A stretch of DNA of 19,070 bases from Acanthamoeba castellanii str. Neff (Eukaryota; Discosea; Longamoebia; Acanthamoebidae): contig NW_004457437.1 in assembly GCF_000313135.1 (NCBI RefSeq), positions 14,047 through 33,116 on the forward strand. Reading direction: 5' to 3'. The position numbers and the translations under genes were made by a program. Under the pieces are notes generated by a model. It was not told the DNA's origin. It saw only the letters and a program-made list of their open reading frames with translations, and did no database searches. Shown piece by piece: positions 1-9,500 of this stretch; within the stretch, counting starts at the first letter, position 1, and each line of letters begins with the position of its first letter.

Positions 1-2
1 TA

Positions 3-966
3 GTGCGATCAAACGATGGAGGGCAGCGACAGCAGAGAAGTGCCACTACGTCGTCCTGTAGCACCTCCGCCCCCGAGACCGCGGCAACAAGGCACGTCAC
101 CATCCGAGATGCGCGACGAGCCGACGCGCGCTTCCTGTCGCAAGTGATGCTGCAGGCCTCGCGCTCGCATCTGGACAAGGGCGTCTACGACATCTACTTC
201 CCCACCTTCTCCGACGACGAGCGCCTTGCCCTCCTCGCCGACATGGCCGACTGCAGCCCCGACGCCGGCAGCGTCTGCTGCTGGGATGGTGACCCTCCTC
301 CTCTCCTCGCTCCTTCCACTGTTCATCCAGCCTCTAACCGCACGACACGCAACACGCACAACACGACACGCACGCGCAACACGACGCGACCCACAGGGTT
401 CCTCGTCGCAGAGGTGAACGGCACGCCGGCCGCCGCGCTTGCGGGGTATGGGTCGGACACGAAGTCCACGCAAGGCTACCTCGACACGATGTGGGACGCG
501 CTGAAGAGGCGCGGCTGGACGCGGGACCAGTTCGAGCGCATGCTCGAGAAGCGGGAGGCTATCGACTCAGTCACCACAAAGGACTCGCGGCGGCTCTGGG
601 TCGTCGACTGGGTGACCACCCTGCCCGAGTTCCGAAAGCTGGGCCTCATCAGCAAGCTCCTGCACCTAATCCTTCAGCGAGGTGCGCGTGTGGCGTGTGG
701 CGTGTGGCGTGTGGCGTGTGGCGTGAACTGACGCAGTGGCTCTTCGTGCAGGAAAGGAGCGAGGGTACAAGCTGGCGGAGGTGTCGGTCTTCCTGGGCAA
801 CGATCCGGCGATCCTGGCCTACAAGAAGAAGGGCTTCGAAGAGTACCAGTCCATCGCCAGCCCCGTGTGGCAGCGCGTCATCAACTGCCCCGGCATCATG
901 CGCCTCATCAAGCCGCTCAACGATAACGACCCAGGGGCAGCCCCGACACAGCCCTCTGCTGAGTAA
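3..966 (+). CDS. GNAT-family N-acetyltransferase, 5' partial
   Basis: Three exons are visible: 3-288, 397-681 and 752-966 (stop TAA). Introns 289-396 and 682-751 both begin GT, end CAG and split a Gly codon, and the visible exons sum to 262 whole codons. The product looks like a GCN5-related acetyltransferase, which moves acetyl from acetyl-CoA to an amine; the substrate cannot be told. Seen in the sequence: an N-terminal strand (HVTIRDARRADARFL), then WVVDWVTTLPEFRKLGLIS (strand plus acetyl-CoA loop; the usual Q/RxxGxG/A reads RKLGLI), then VSVFLGNDPAILAYKKKGFE, the typical C-terminal N..A...Y.k.GF motif. No in-frame ATG precedes the conserved start of the domain, so the first exon lies left of the window or behind an unseen splice. 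AATAAA overlaps the stop region (about 966-971) and may be the polyadenylation signal. The next gene's ATG is only 63 nt downstream on the same strand. Confidence 0.8.
682..751 (+). repeat. GTGTGGC microsatellite within GNAT intron 2
   Basis: Intron 2 of the acetyltransferase consists largely of tandem GTGTGGC units directly after the 5' splice site, then a short unique stretch ending CGTGCAG. It is one of many GT-rich simple repeats in this window that stay inside introns. Confidence 0.85.
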
Positions 967-1028
967 ATAAAATAAATTAAAAGAAATCAAATTTTTATTT
1001 GTATTTATTTACGTTTTGGGCACTGCTC

Positions 1029-3830
1029 ATGCTTCCACTGGTGCGCTCTGGTGGCCGGTCAGGATGGCGATGGTGGAGCACCCTGTTGGCGGGTGCAGCG
1101 GTCGGGGCCTGCCTCCACTACTGCCTGATGCTCCTGCTCTTCTCTTCCTCCACACCCTCCCCCACAGATTCCCTTTTACCTCCGCGCAAGCAGCCTTTAC
1201 CTCCGACCAGTACCCCCCTCTCCATCTTCATTCCTTTTCTTATTGTATTTTATTTTATTTTACCAATATAATCTGTCATCTTTCATCCTTCATCTTTCAT
1301 CTTTATGTCGTCACAGTGCTCGAGGCGACGTCGTCATCTCGTCTCGGCGGCCTGTTCCTTGCACAGCGCGAGGCGGAGAGGCTGAAGCCGCTACTCCACG
1401 CCGACCTGCTTCAGCGACAAGAGCAGCGACTACGCAGCCTAAAAACGCAGGGCGACGGTGGTGATGGCGGGGCGAGGGCGGACCTGGTGCCGGCGGCGGT
1501 GGAGCGCGAGGTGGAGCGCGTGGCGCACGCCCTGGAGTCGGTCGGGCGCACCAAGCTGGCAGCCATCTTCCGCGCGTGCTTCGTGAGCACGCTCGAGACC
1601 ACCACCCTCCTCATGCCCAACGGCCACACCCACGTCTTCACCGGTTTCGCCTTTTTCTTCTTCCATGTCGTGTCGTGTGTCGTGTGTCGTGTGTCGTGTG
1701 TGCTCACGAGCAGGTCGGGTGTGTTGTTGGTGTGCGGGCAGGAGACATTCCGGCGATGTGGCTGCGCGACTCGGCAGCGCAGGTGAACCACTACATCCCG
1801 TTGGCCGCCCACGACCTCCACCTCCAGGTCCTCATCGAAGGTGCGTTGCGTGTGCGTCGTATATTGTGTGTGGCTGTGCGCGGATGACCGGCTCATGAGC
1901 AAACCGCGTGAATGGCGGGCAGGCCTGATCAAGCGGCAAGCCAATCGGATCCTGCTGGACCCCTACGCCAACGCCTTTCGCGACCAGCCCTTCCACGGGT
2001 GCGCTCGTCACATTCCCTCTCTATATGCACATTTTTTCTTATATATTAATATTGGACAGAAACACACTGATGTGGACATATAATTCGAATAATATTTGAC
2101 CAATTGGTGATGACAACGGTTGGCGATTGGACAGGCTCAAGGCCAACGACCGGCGGGTGGGCAAGACGGAGGAGATCTGGGAGCGGAAGTACGAGGTCGA
2201 CTCGCTGTGCTACTTCCTCTCCCTCTCCTTCAAGTACTGGAACGCCACCGGTCCGCCTCTCCCGTCGTTTCGTAGTAGAACGTGTGGTGTGTGTCATTGG
2301 ACACGCGCTGACGGTGGTGCAGGAAGCACGACGATGTTCGATGACGAGTGGCTGCGCAAGAAGCCGGCCGGTCTCCACCTGGATCTGGAGAAGCCAGAAG
2401 CTGGAGCAGAACCACGACCCCGACGTACTCCCCCTCCCCCCATCGTCACCCAAGGGTTTCGCTGGTCTGTGCTGACGCGACGTCGCGGCCGGCGTCGGGC
2501 GTGAGCGCAGACGTCGCCGTACAAGTACCACACGGAAATGCCCCAGCAGGGCATCGGGGCCGATACCGCCTACACGGGCATGACCTGGAGCGGTTCGTTT
2601 TCGTTGTGTGTGTCGTGTGTGTATGTGCGCGCGTGTGTGTGTATGTGTGGTGCGTGCGTGTGCATGTGTGTGTGTGTGTGTGTGTGTGCGTGCGCGTGCG
2701 TGCGTGTGGTCGAGGCTGTGATTATGATTCGGGGCGACCATTAGGGTTCAGGCCGTCGGACGACGCGTGCAAGTATCCGTTCCTGGTGCCGTCCAACATG
2801 TTCGCCGTGGTCACGCTGGGCTACTTGGCCGAGATCGCCGAGCGGGTCTACGCCAACGGGGCGCTGAGCGCCGAGGCCCTGGCCCTGCGCCAGCAGATCG
2901 ACGACGGTACTTAATCTCTTTCGGCCACACCCACCCACACACACACGCACAACTCACGCCTGAGCGTTTTGTGTCGTATCCAGGCATCCACAAGCACGCA
3001 ATCGTGAACCACCCAACACACGGCAAGATCTACGCCTACGAGGTGTGTGGTGTGTGTGGTGTGTGTCGTTGTGCCGCGTATCGTGTCGTGGTGTGTGCGT
3101 CGGATTGATGAGTTGTTGTGTGGATTGGGCCAGACGGACGGCAGGGGCTTGTACAATCTGATGGACGACGCCAACGTGCCGTCGCTGCTGTCGATGCCCT
3201 ACCTGGGCTACCGCTCGCCGCACGACCCCGACGGCGCGCTCGCTGACAACACGCGCCGGTTCGTGCTGTCCAAGGACAACCCCTATTTCTACACCGGTTG
3301 CGTACCAACCTCCGCCACTTGATTGCTCGCACTCGCGTCGCTGATCCGTGCGTGGGGTGTGTGCGATGCGCGTGTGCGTGTGCGGTGGCGACCTAATTAG
3401 GTCGACTGGCCAAGGGGGTGGGCAGCCCGCACACGCGTCGCGGGTATGTGTGGCACATCGGCCTCACCATGCAGGCGCTGACCTCGACCGACCCCCGCGA
3501 GATCCTCGAACTCATCGCGACCTGCGAGGTCCCTCCCAGCGCGCTCGATTTTATGAGAGACCGCCAATTACAGCCATTCTCATCGCGTGTCGTGTGTCGT
3601 GTGTCGTGTGTCGTGTGTCGTGTGTCGTGCGTGTGTCGTGTGTTGTGTCGCTACAGAACACGGACGCGGACAAGGGCGTGATGCACGAATCGTTCAACCC
3701 GAACCGGCCGGCACAGTTCACGCGACCATGGTTCGCGTGGGCCAACTCGCTGTTCGCCGAGCTGGTGCGCGACAAGCTGCCCGTCCTCCTCCTAGACGCA
3801 ACCAACCAATCATTAACGCACCACACCTGA
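1029..3830 (+). CDS. GH125 family exo-alpha-1,6-mannosidase-like, membrane-anchored
   Basis: Twelve exons: 1029-1209, 1317-1643, 1742-1840, 1923-1998, 2135-2250, 2323-2424, 2511-2592, 2745-2906, 2984-3042, 3134-3296, 3401-3528, 3657-3830 (TGA). All introns are GT..AG and the product is about 555 residues. GH125 enzymes are metal-independent exo-alpha-1,6-mannosidases. Family motifs appear in order: GDIPAMWLRDSAAQV (about 170-184), WERKYEVDSLC (243-253), SPYKYHTEM (302-310), WSGFRPSDDAC (about 326-336; the Asp is the likely general acid), DDANVPSLLSMPYLGY, GVGSPH (461-466), and MHESF near the C-terminus (507-511; the Glu is the likely base). The N-terminus has basic residues, then a hydrophobic stretch at about 15-38, suggesting a type II signal anchor and action in the secretory pathway; the site is inferred. 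The catalytic domain begins near residue 140. Exon 6 changes frame: it enters in the frame giving DDEWLRKK but must leave in the frame giving KLEQNHDPD. One extra C at about 2394-2395 would explain this. Seven of the eleven introns split a Gly codon. The family call is firm; whether the allele is functional depends on that base. Confidence 0.88.
1660..1710 (+). repeat. TGTGTCG microsatellite in GH125 intron 2
   Basis: Tandem TCGTGTG units fill the middle of the 1644-1741 intron, between the GT donor and the GGGCAG acceptor. Confidence 0.85.
2600..2705 (+). repeat. GT-rich repeat in GH125 intron 7
   Basis: This is a long run of TGTG, TGCG and GTATGTGTG units inside the 2593-2744 intron, including an uninterrupted TG stretch near 2667-2688. 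The acceptor is the TTAG ending at 2744. Confidence 0.85.
3586..3650 (+). repeat. TCGTGTG tandem repeat in GH125 intron 11
   Basis: At least six TCGTGTG units lie immediately before the CTACAG acceptor at 3651-3656. The same unit occurs in introns of the other genes here. Confidence 0.85.
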
Positions 3831-3859
3831 TCATAAAATCATCCAATCCTATTTTGTGA

Positions 3860-4440
3860 GATTAACATCAAAGTGTGGATGGTCGACGAACGAGAAACCA
3901 ATATGGTGGTTGGGAGAGGTGGTCTATTCAGCTCGCCGACGTGGTGCTGAGGTGGTACTGGGGTCCGCCGCTCCGGGACCTCTACGCTCGGTTTGACCCG
4001 TTTCCGTCTACGGCCAACCGCACCGGCCTCATCCTGGCCGTGGCCGCCGTGGCCGAGCGCGAGGGCTTCCGGTTCCACCTGTACGGCCCGCCGGCCATCA
4101 ACATCGCGCCGGCGCCTTAGGGCGGTGCACTACCAGGGCGGGATCAACTACGAAGCCCAGCGTCAGCTGTTCGAACGCTGCCGCATCACGATCAACACCC
4201 ACGTCAACTTCGGCGGACCCTACAGAGCGCGACGTGATCGCGCCGGCGTCGGGCTGCTGCTCGCGACGCAGAGCATTATGGAGCACGGCCGCGAGTACAG
4301 ACTGCGCTCTAAGTACTCCTCTGACGCCTGGGCGAGTACCGTCGACGCTGGCATACGTCTTTGTGTGGCATTCCCGACACAGAGACCACCTGACACTAAA
4401 GAGGTGAAAAAGAAAAGTGGACCTGTTGCACGGTGAGACT
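3860..4440 (+). pseudogene. Possible glycosyltransferase-like remnant, frame-disrupted
   Basis: A GC-rich coding-like stretch covers about 3929-4220. The first part, frame of 3875-4120, reads LADVVLRWYWGPPLRDLYAR and then FRFHLYGPP. The second part, in another frame from about 4121, reads AVHYQGGINYEAQRQLFERC followed by RITINTHVNFGG. The pattern 'F..YG ... Y.G.I.Y..... ...I.IN' resembles C-terminal halves of CgeB/DUF3880-type or related glycosyltransferases, judged by eye only. The frames can be joined by a 1-nt change near 4110-4120, or by a 40- or 49-nt intron (donor at 4081 or 4072, acceptor TTAG at 4120); all fit the phase. No start ATG and no convincing C-terminus were found; after NFGG the family pattern is lost. 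It could be a truncated gene, a decayed insertion, or an extra exon of the upstream gene. From about 4240 to 4440 nothing is recognisable. Confidence 0.35.
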
Positions 4441-4859
4441 TGAAAGTGAAACAACACAACGCAAGTGTGAGCCAATCGGACTTAGAGCTCCAATGGGGAG
4501 TATTACCATCGCCATGCAACAAAGGCTCAAGGCTCTCAAGTTTCTCTTAGCTATCCTCCACATCCCCGGTCTTCTCACTGTTGGTCACTCCATGTAGCTC
4601 AGCTAGAGCGTAAAGCACCACACCAAGGCTCCATCTATTTCAAGCTCTCTTTTTATTTCGCCCGCGGCTGGTCACACATCGCCCAACCAACTTCAAGTTC
4701 CGCTTCGCGGTGCGCTATTTCTCCTTTCTCAGTGGGCCGGAGTTGGGCCGCTTGAGCCACTTGCGCAGTTGAAGAGAGCCTCACCAAGAGCTTTCCAATC
4801 TATACACACACTCGCCACCACACAACTCCAACAGAAGCAGAGAGAAAAACAGGAGCCAG
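4441..4859. other. Intergenic and presumed promoter region of the GATA gene
   Basis: No supportable ORF was found. Codon bias drops and the sequence becomes mixed, with pyrimidine-rich patches (for example 4640-4660 and 4720-4735). It ends in a CA-rich leader (4800-4858) before the ATG at 4860. No clear TATA box was recognised, so transcription probably starts in the last 100 bases, but that is inference. Confidence 0.5.
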
Positions 4860-5851
4860 ATGCAGAGGCTGCAACCGATAGCGCCTCGCAGTGCTGACCA
4901 GGCCCGCCAAGTAGCCACTGCCCAGCTTCTCCAACAGGTTTAGTTTCTCCTCTTCCCCCCCCCCCCCACTCTTCTCTCTTCGCTCTTTCTTTCGCGAATG
5001 CAGCCTACGTTCTTTTAGGCGGTAGAGCCTGGCACTCAAAAGGGGGGGGTCTGTACGTGTGGCTGAAGCAGGTGGCGATGTTGGCAAACAGCGTGACCCG
5101 CCTAGCGCGCAAGATGCAACACAACCACGGCCACCTGTCACCCCCAGAGCAGGCCCAACTCGACCTCCAACTGCGACTGCTCGACACGCACATGGTCCAA
5201 CTCCACCGCAACCAACCTGTCACCACCACTTCAGATTTGTTTGCTCCTCCTCAATTCCTGTGTCACACCACCACCACCAACACCGCCCCTCCCCACCAAC
5301 ATCGCCACCATCCACTTCAACAACAACCACGGCCTCCACAACATCACCTCCAGCAGCACCATCAACCTCGACCGCAAACATTTCCTCTCCACGACGATGA
5401 AGAAGACAAGGCGAGGTCTGTCGCGGACACCAGCTCCACGCCCTCTTCTCCCAACGCGGCCGAGCCTGCAGAAGAGGCGCAGAAGGCCGCCGCCAACAGC
5501 CTCGGGCGGCGACGAACCAAGCGCCTGTTCCACGACCGGGCGTGCCAAGACTGCCACACGCGCTTCACGAGCCAGTGGCGCACAGGCCCCACAGGCCCTT
5601 CAACGTACCCTTCATCGCCTTTTTGGTTGCCTTTTTTTTCCTGGTGCCCCACAACCATTGGCCGGTGGTTTATTTTTAATCTGTAAGGATATATTTTCAT
5701 CTTTAAAGATGTTGCGGTGCAACACAGGCTCTGCAATGCGTGCGGAATTCGGTACGCGAGGCTGGGGAGGCAGGTCGGAAAGCCACAGCTGGTGCCCCCG
5801 CCAGCAGCTGTGGCAGCAACTCGAAGCAGCATCCAGTTTCTTCTCAACTGA
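4860..5851 (+). CDS. GATA-type zinc-finger protein
   Basis: Three exons: 4860-4937, 5072-5604 and 5728-5851 (TGA). Both introns are GT..AG and the exons sum to 245 codons (244 residues). The ATG at 4860 is preferred because its exon splices in phase into GTGGCGATG and extends the helical N-terminus; an ATG at 5078 is the fallback. The N-terminal 75 residues are helix-prone (for example ARQVATAQLLQQ and LSPPEQAQLDLQLRLLD). Next comes a His/Gln/Pro/Thr-rich linker, then an acidic/Ala-rich stretch. The C-terminal zinc finger is Cys184-X2-Cys187-X18-Cys206-X2-Cys209, with WRTGPTGP and LCNACGIRYAR as in GATA factors (X18 spacing). The finger is split by the second intron, with the two Cys pairs in separate exons. 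It is presumably a nuclear sequence-specific transcription factor; its target is unknown. The tail ends SIQFLLN, which is also kept in the degenerate copy downstream. Confidence 0.85.
4938..5071 (+). other. GATA-gene intron 1 with C13 and G8 homopolymers
   Basis: The intron runs from GTTTAG to GAAGCAG. It holds 13 consecutive C at 4955-4967 and 8 consecutive G at 5042-5049, which could pair across a loop of about 74 nt. Homopolymers of this length are also likely sites of assembly length errors, but they lie outside the coding sequence. Confidence 0.7.
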
Positions 5852-6087
5852 CAGACGCCCAGCTTGTCCGGGAGTGTTTGGCAACATCTCAAGAATGTAG
5901 ATAACCTGTGTATTAAGAAAATGCTTCTAAAGGCCAATTGGAATCCCTGTGTGTGATCAGGAAGGAAGAATGTGCGAGGTGTTCCTTTCTCACTTTCTTC
6001 GTCGTCTCGTTCTGATTGTCCTTTTTAGCACATGTGCCCGGTCTGCCTTCGGGTTTCCCTGAGCCGACAGTCAGCCCAATCTGCGCT

Positions 6088-6427
6088 ATGGCCAACGAAG
6101 TCAGACGCCTCACACGCAAGATGCACCTGTCTCCCCGCGAACAGGCCCAGCTCCACGACCACTTGCGTGCGCTCGATGCGCTGCTCCTCCACCTTCAAAC
6201 CACGACCGATCGAGTCTCCATCAACATCCGGACCCTCAACGTACCCATTTCCCTACGTTTCGCCCCCACGCCCCAATAATGACTCGCTACACGCGCGCAG
6301 GTTGTGCAATGCGTGCGGTCTCAGGCACGCCAGACAGCGGTCTGGGCCGATGCGCCAAGCTGCGGCAGCAACGAACGCCTCGGCCGCCGCCCCGCTACGC
6401 GGCAGCATCAACTTCCTCCTCAATTGA
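6088..6427 (+). pseudogene. Degenerate tandem copy of the GATA gene, half zinc finger
   Basis: This is homologous to the gene at 4860-5851. The first part, frame 1 from ATG 6088, reads VRRLTRKMHLSPREQAQLHD, matching VTRLARKM...LSPPEQAQLD upstream. The last part, from 6301, reads LCNACGLRHAR and ends GSINFLLN followed by TGA at 6425-6427, matching LCNACGIRYAR ... SIQFLLN. The likely intron 6241-6300 starts GTACCC after CTCAAC, the same donor context as in the intact gene (TTCAAC then GTACCC). The linker and the first Cys pair are gone, about 120 codons. The N-terminal part and the LCNACG part are in different frames: frame 2 gives SGPST joined to LCNACG, while the N-terminal homology is in frame 1. 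No complete zinc site can form. The 236-nt spacing and same orientation indicate tandem duplication followed by internal deletion. Translation of the N-terminal piece alone remains possible. Confidence 0.75.
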
Positions 6428-6540
6428 AATTTTTGTTTATAAACATAAATAGCACACACACCACACAGATGATGTGCATTCCTGACAGCGACTCACGTGA
6501 GCCGTTGTGTAGGGGCATGCGTGTAGTCCAAGACAACCAC

Positions 6541-6572
<32 letters not shown>

Positions 6573-6573
6573 G
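6541..6573. repeat. (TTG)11 repeat in the 3' flank of the RhoGEF/GAP gene
   Basis: Eleven TTG units on the plus strand read as CAA on the sense strand of the minus-strand gene. They begin a few bases after its stop codon (6579-6581), so they probably lie in its 3' UTR. Confidence 0.9.
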
Positions 6574-6578
6574 CCCTT

Positions 6579-9500
6579 CTAGAAGAAGATTTCGGTGTAG
6601 TGGTCCATCAGGGTCTGCAGGATCTTCTGGATCTTGCCGAACATCAGATGGCTCTCCAACGTTACCTGCAGGTTCGCCGCGACAACCACCACAACAGCAC
6701 AAAATGAGCGCACGCGTGACACCACACACCCACACGACACACACACGACACACACACGACACACACGACACACAATGTGGTTGAGCGCCGCACCTGGCGA
6801 GGGCGGATCAGCTCGGGACCAAAAACGAGAGCGAGCGTGGCCGAGTTCATTCGGTTCAGCTTTGGTTCATAGAGGTCACCCACGGTTAGCCATGTGTGCG
6901 TGCGTGGCGTGTCATGGGTGGAGCTGTGACGTACTTCGCTGCAGAAGCTGATGCGGAGGAGGAAGTGGATGAGGTACTGCAATAGCGTGCGGTTGGGGAG
7001 CGGTAGCCTGCTCACCACCTTCTTCAAGTCGTCCTGTACACGAAACCGCCATCACGGAAGAGATCAACACACCCGGCGTGTGCGTGTGCGTGTGCGTGTG
7101 CGTGTGCGTGTGCGTGTGCGTGTGGTCAGCGGCGCTATTGGCTCGTACCCGGTACTTGTCAATATCCTCTTTGGTGCCCTTGAGCTTGATGAGGTCGTCG
7201 TACACGTCGTAGGTGAACAGCGGCTCCGGTAAATCCCTAAAATACCTGCTCACGATACATAAATGCATAAATATACAATATACAGAAAACATAATTATAT
7301 AGATATAGATAAAGAAAATAATATGTCTTGGTTTCGAGAGTTAGGGCGCACAATTTGAGCAAGTCGGCCACGTTGTGCAGATTCTTGCCTGTCATGTCGA
7401 TCTCGCCTGAATCTGTGTGACAGAACAGAATTAGATTTTTGTATTAAAATAATGTTAACATTATTTTAATACAAAAAAAGAGTCTTGGCGGAGGTATCTG
7501 TACACACCTCTGCTTAGGCCTTCGAAAGCGTCGCGGAGGTCTTCGACACCAGAAGACGACGCTGACTGCGTGAACAGATCCTCCTCCGCAATCGCTGCCA
7601 CAAGACACGAACGTCAGCATTTCAATAGTGTGAGACTTACACATGTGTCGTGTGTGTTGTGTGTGTCGTGTGTGTCGTGCGGTATCAGAGGTGCGTGTGG
7701 TGGTGGTGGTGCGTGTGCGACGGTGCATGGAAAGAAAGGGGGAATGACAAGCGTACCGTGGGTGAGGAGGTGGTTGGTGGTGGCGAACACAATGTAGGGG
7801 ATGCCCAGCTTGCGCTTCTTCTCCGACACCAGCAACTCGAGCAGCGGAACTCCAAACACTGTCCCGCCATAACTACACGTCAGGAGACGGCACACACGGT
7901 ACACACGGCACACGACACGCACGACACACGCGGGGGGAGGCGGTGGTGTGGCACCTCCTTTGGGCTTGAGGCGGTGGACAAGGTCCTTGATCTCCTTCAG
8001 CCATACTTGCTTCTTGTCGGCCGATCCCAGGGTCACCAGGTACCGCTCGTCCCTGGCCGTGACCAACTCGAACGTCAAGTCCTCCTGCACACACCGCACA
8101 CACACCGCACACGTTAAGATCAGGTCAACGAGGAGGAGATGATTGGGCCATTGATTACCTTTTCCTTGCTCGAGATGGAGGAGCGTGGCGAGAAGGAGCT
8201 GATGCTGAAACTCTGCGTGAGCCCGCGTTCTCGAGGCGTGGAGGGCGAGGCACTGACGGTGGCGCCCTTCAGCGGAATCTCGGCCTTGAACCGGTACTCG
8301 ATCTCGCTCGGGGCCTTGCCCTTGCCTTTGCCCCGCTCTGGTCCACAAACCACACCAGTTCAGACCCACCCACCACGTCAGCATTCCGAACATTCCACGC
8401 ATTCATTCACGCATTCCAAGAAGAGTACCCTTGTCCTTGGTCTTAGAGCCCTTGTCAGACTTGGCCTTCTTCGCGGCCTTGCGGCTCTTCTTGTCGCTGG
8501 CGTCGGGGCTGAGAGGCGCGAGCGACGTCGCCCCACGCGTGTCGTTGATACCGCTACCCCCGCCTGTTGTGCGTTTGTGTGTGTGTGTGTGTGTGTGCGT
8601 GTGGTGCGAAAAGTGAGCAAAAGGGAGGTATGGTGCGGAGATGGGGAGGGGTCCAACGCACCACCGACGAAGCGCTCGCCCAGCCCAGCAGTCTGGCCCG
8701 CGTCGGAATTCCTACCTAGGATGCTGCTGCTGTTGCTGCCGCCCTTCTTCTGCTTCTGCGGCTGGGTGGCGATGATCACGTCCGAGAACACGAACAGGTA
8801 CCGCTCCTGCCCGTTCAGCTGCACCGCACCTGCACACGACACACAACACACACGACACACACACGACACACACGACATGGCTGATGAGCAGCAATGAACG
8901 AGGCAGGGGGAAGGGGTCGTGAGGTGAACCTTCGAGGACGAACTTGCGGCGGGCGAGGAGGAAAGGGGAGATGGGCGGCGCGACGATGACGGAGGGCGAG
9001 GAGGCGGTGAGGTCGCCCCCTCGCCCCGACTGGGTGGGCGACTGGCTGCCGTTGGCCGCCGACAGGATGTCGTAGCCGCTGATCCGCACCGCCACCGACA
9101 GCAGCTCGGCGCGGAGCGGGGCCTCCTCGGTGGCCTTCTTGACCTGGACCAGCGCCCTCTTCATCGCCGACAGACAGTTGCGCAGGGCCACGTGGTCGGG
9201 ATGCCCCTCCGGTGTGTGCGTGGTGATCGTCTGGAAGAAGAACGAAAACGAAACCAGAGAAGAAAGAAGAACGAAGAGAAGGAAGAGATAAGATTCAAAG
9301 AGGGAGCCATGGGAGAAAGATTAGTGGAGGAGAAGGAGGAGATACCTCGAGCAGGGCGGTGAGGTGGGCGGGATGAGCGATGATGAGGGCATAGATGGCG
9401 GGCATGTTGAGGGCCTGTTGCGGACCCTTGGACTGACTCAGCCTCTCCTCGGTCTGCCATTGTTAATTTAAATACGAATAATGAATAATACGAATAATGA

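Noticed and set aside
2371..2397. 27-nt intron in GH125 exon 6
   Set aside because: Its length is a multiple of three, so it does not repair the frame, and it is shorter than the other introns seen here.
4593..4610. tRNA A-box-like string GTAGCTCAGCTAGAGCG
   Set aside because: No matching acceptor stem, no GGTTCGA-type B box at the right distance and no T run; not a tRNA gene.
6050..6427. The frame-2 ORF starting MCPVC as a real protein with a split zinc site
   Set aside because: The N-terminal homology to the intact GATA gene is in frame 1; the CPVC pair lies far too distant from LCNACG to form a GATA finger.
7859..7875. RhoGAP exon 12 starting at the earlier TAG (just before TTATGGCGGG)
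   Set aside because: That acceptor puts VFGVPLLELL out of frame with the upstream PH exon; the CAG ending at 7859 keeps the frame.
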